Part shown: positions 41,951-42,877 of the stretch, piece after piece
Layout: each line of letters begins with the position of its first letter
Numbering within the stretch: position 1 is the stretch's first letter
NCBI GenBank assembly: GCA_013115125.1
Contig: JABANN010000284.1
Location: 1-42,877, forward strand
DNA: 42,877 bases
Direction of reading: 5' to 3'
Origin: Perkinsus olseni
Taxonomy: Eukaryota > Perkinsozoa > Perkinsida
Notes under the pieces: model-generated
Seen by the model: the letters and a program-made list of their open reading frames with translations, nothing else
What the model was told of the DNA's origin: nothing
Databases searched by the model: none
Made by a program: the position numbers and the translations under genes

Positions 41951-42019
41951 ACAGTAGCATCGCTGCCAGCAAGCTAATTTGAAATTCGCGGGAAAACTTA
42001 TTGCTAACTGGATTGGTGT

Positions 42020-42053
42020 CTGACAGCCACTGGCTGTCAGCCGTTGGCTGACA
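42020..42053. repeat. Chained palindromes between the tandem repeat units
   Basis: ctgacagcca/tggctgtcag around one c shares an arm with tgtcagcc/ggctgaca around gtt. Confidence 0.9.
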
Positions 42054-42176
42054 TGCTACGTTCGATGCTTTATTCATAGCTTGTCACGGTGAACTTCATC
42101 AGTGGTGAGCAGATGAACTTCATTTATCCGATGTCTATCTGGTGGACTTCATCGGATGAAGTCCTGGACCAGATTG

Positions 42177-42775
42177 CTTGGCAACCATTACTCCGCATAA
42201 TTCAATACGAGGGGAGCATCCCGACGAGAACGCCAGTGCTACCGCCTGAGGCCCGGAATCGGGTCGAGTCCTTTCAATTCTTATGCATCCTTCGTTCTTC
42301 CGCTCGTGGTAACCCCAGAGGGTGAACCCCTTTCCCTTTTCGATCCCTAGGAGAACTTCCTCCCGCTGCGAAAGGTTTGCAATGGTACGGAGTTGATTGA
42401 TTCGTCGGAAAGTATCCCATCCGATGGAATCCATCGAAGGCGAGCGATTAAGCTCTCATCATTAGGGTGGTATTGAATTGTAAGTATCTCTGCCGGACAC
42501 TGTACGAAATCGCATTCGCCATGAGCTTTGATTCATGAACTCACCTCGCCGGCTTTAGGAAGTGTGGTCAGTGCCTAGAGCTACGACCTAGGTGGGCCGT
42601 TAATAATGGCATGGCAGCCCAGGGGTTGGAAGCAGCCAACATAACATGTCACATGGATTTCGGTCGTTGTCAATGACTCATTGATTCGGTGCGCATCACA
42701 ACTTCTGATTCGGAAGGTCAGACAGTGATTTGTACTGATACTGGTACTACTTTGATCATTCACGCTTGGCAGTTA
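42177..42775 (+). repeat. Tandem repeat unit, copy 2
   Basis: Direct copy of the 41381-41950 unit about 800 bases downstream, diverged by substitutions and small indels. Its first part also matches 32926-33050, including gcatccttcg...gtaacccc...cccctttcccttttcga. Confidence 0.8.
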
Positions 42776-42779
42776 TATC

Positions 42780-42814
42780 GCTCCCAACAGGCTGATGGCT
42801 CAGCTGTTGGGAGC
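42780..42814. repeat. Hairpin, 11-base arms and 13-base loop
   Basis: gctcccaacag pairs perfectly with ctgttgggagc, just after copy 2 of the tandem unit. Confidence 0.85.
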
Positions 42815-42877
42815 CGGAGGCACGCACTGAGTTATTGTTGACAGCCGTTCGAGTCCCATCTGTGGATGACTCAGAGT

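Noticed and set aside
32300-42877. Retroelement or DNA-transposon core genes in the repeat-rich tail
   Set aside because: I searched by eye for reverse transcriptase, integrase, DDE and capsid motifs on both strands and found none.

Overview
The window looks like nuclear DNA of an intron-rich protist, most likely an alveolate and, as a best guess, Perkinsus or a close relative. Protein genes are cut by many short GT-AG introns, mostly 39-60 nt. Flagellar genes are present (CFAP20 and a CDK20-like kinase), as are a Mei2-type RNA-binding protein, several secreted cysteine-rich proteins and alveolate-style glycosyltransferases. There are no operons, no Shine-Dalgarno sites and no CRISPR. The species call is inference; splicing and gene content are read from the sequence.

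Layout. 0-1 kb: 3' end of a serine carboxypeptidase (S10), then an assembly gap set in poly-C/poly-G. 2.2-3.5 kb: tRNA-Gly and a secreted protein. 4.2-6.9 kb: a small twin-CX3C protein and a complete STE20/GCK kinase. 7.0-11.6 kb: a tail-anchored microprotein, a GT8 glycosyltransferase, tRNA-Pro and a second GT-A-like transferase with an N-terminal LWVDRGC module. 12.1-15.0 kb (minus): a complete S10 carboxypeptidase. 16.0-18.6 kb: DDHD phospholipase A1. 19.4-20.5 kb (minus): a secreted protein. 21.8-25.0 kb: a single-exon 1076-residue helical protein. 25.2-28.5 kb (minus): CDK20-like kinase, a coiled-coil protein, an unknown, and CFAP20. 28.8-32.3 kb: Mei2-like protein and two unknowns. 32.6-42.9 kb: a repeat-rich tail holding one intact and one broken copy of a large secreted protein.

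How the genes relate. CFAP20 and CDK20 both belong to cilium biology and lie on one strand about 1.1 kb apart; CFAP20 shares a 340-bp head-to-head promoter with the Mei2-like gene. The two S10 genes share intron positions exactly, so they are a family expansion. The secretory theme (carboxypeptidases, GT8, GT-A, several signal-peptide proteins) fits a lytic or parasitic protist, but that is inference.

The most unusual signal is an excess of perfect inverted repeats whose arms are separated by exactly one base, often chained so that neighbours share an arm. At least eight have arms of 9 bases or more where chance predicts about 0.16. Two are absent from homologous copies inside this same window, so they were gained recently.
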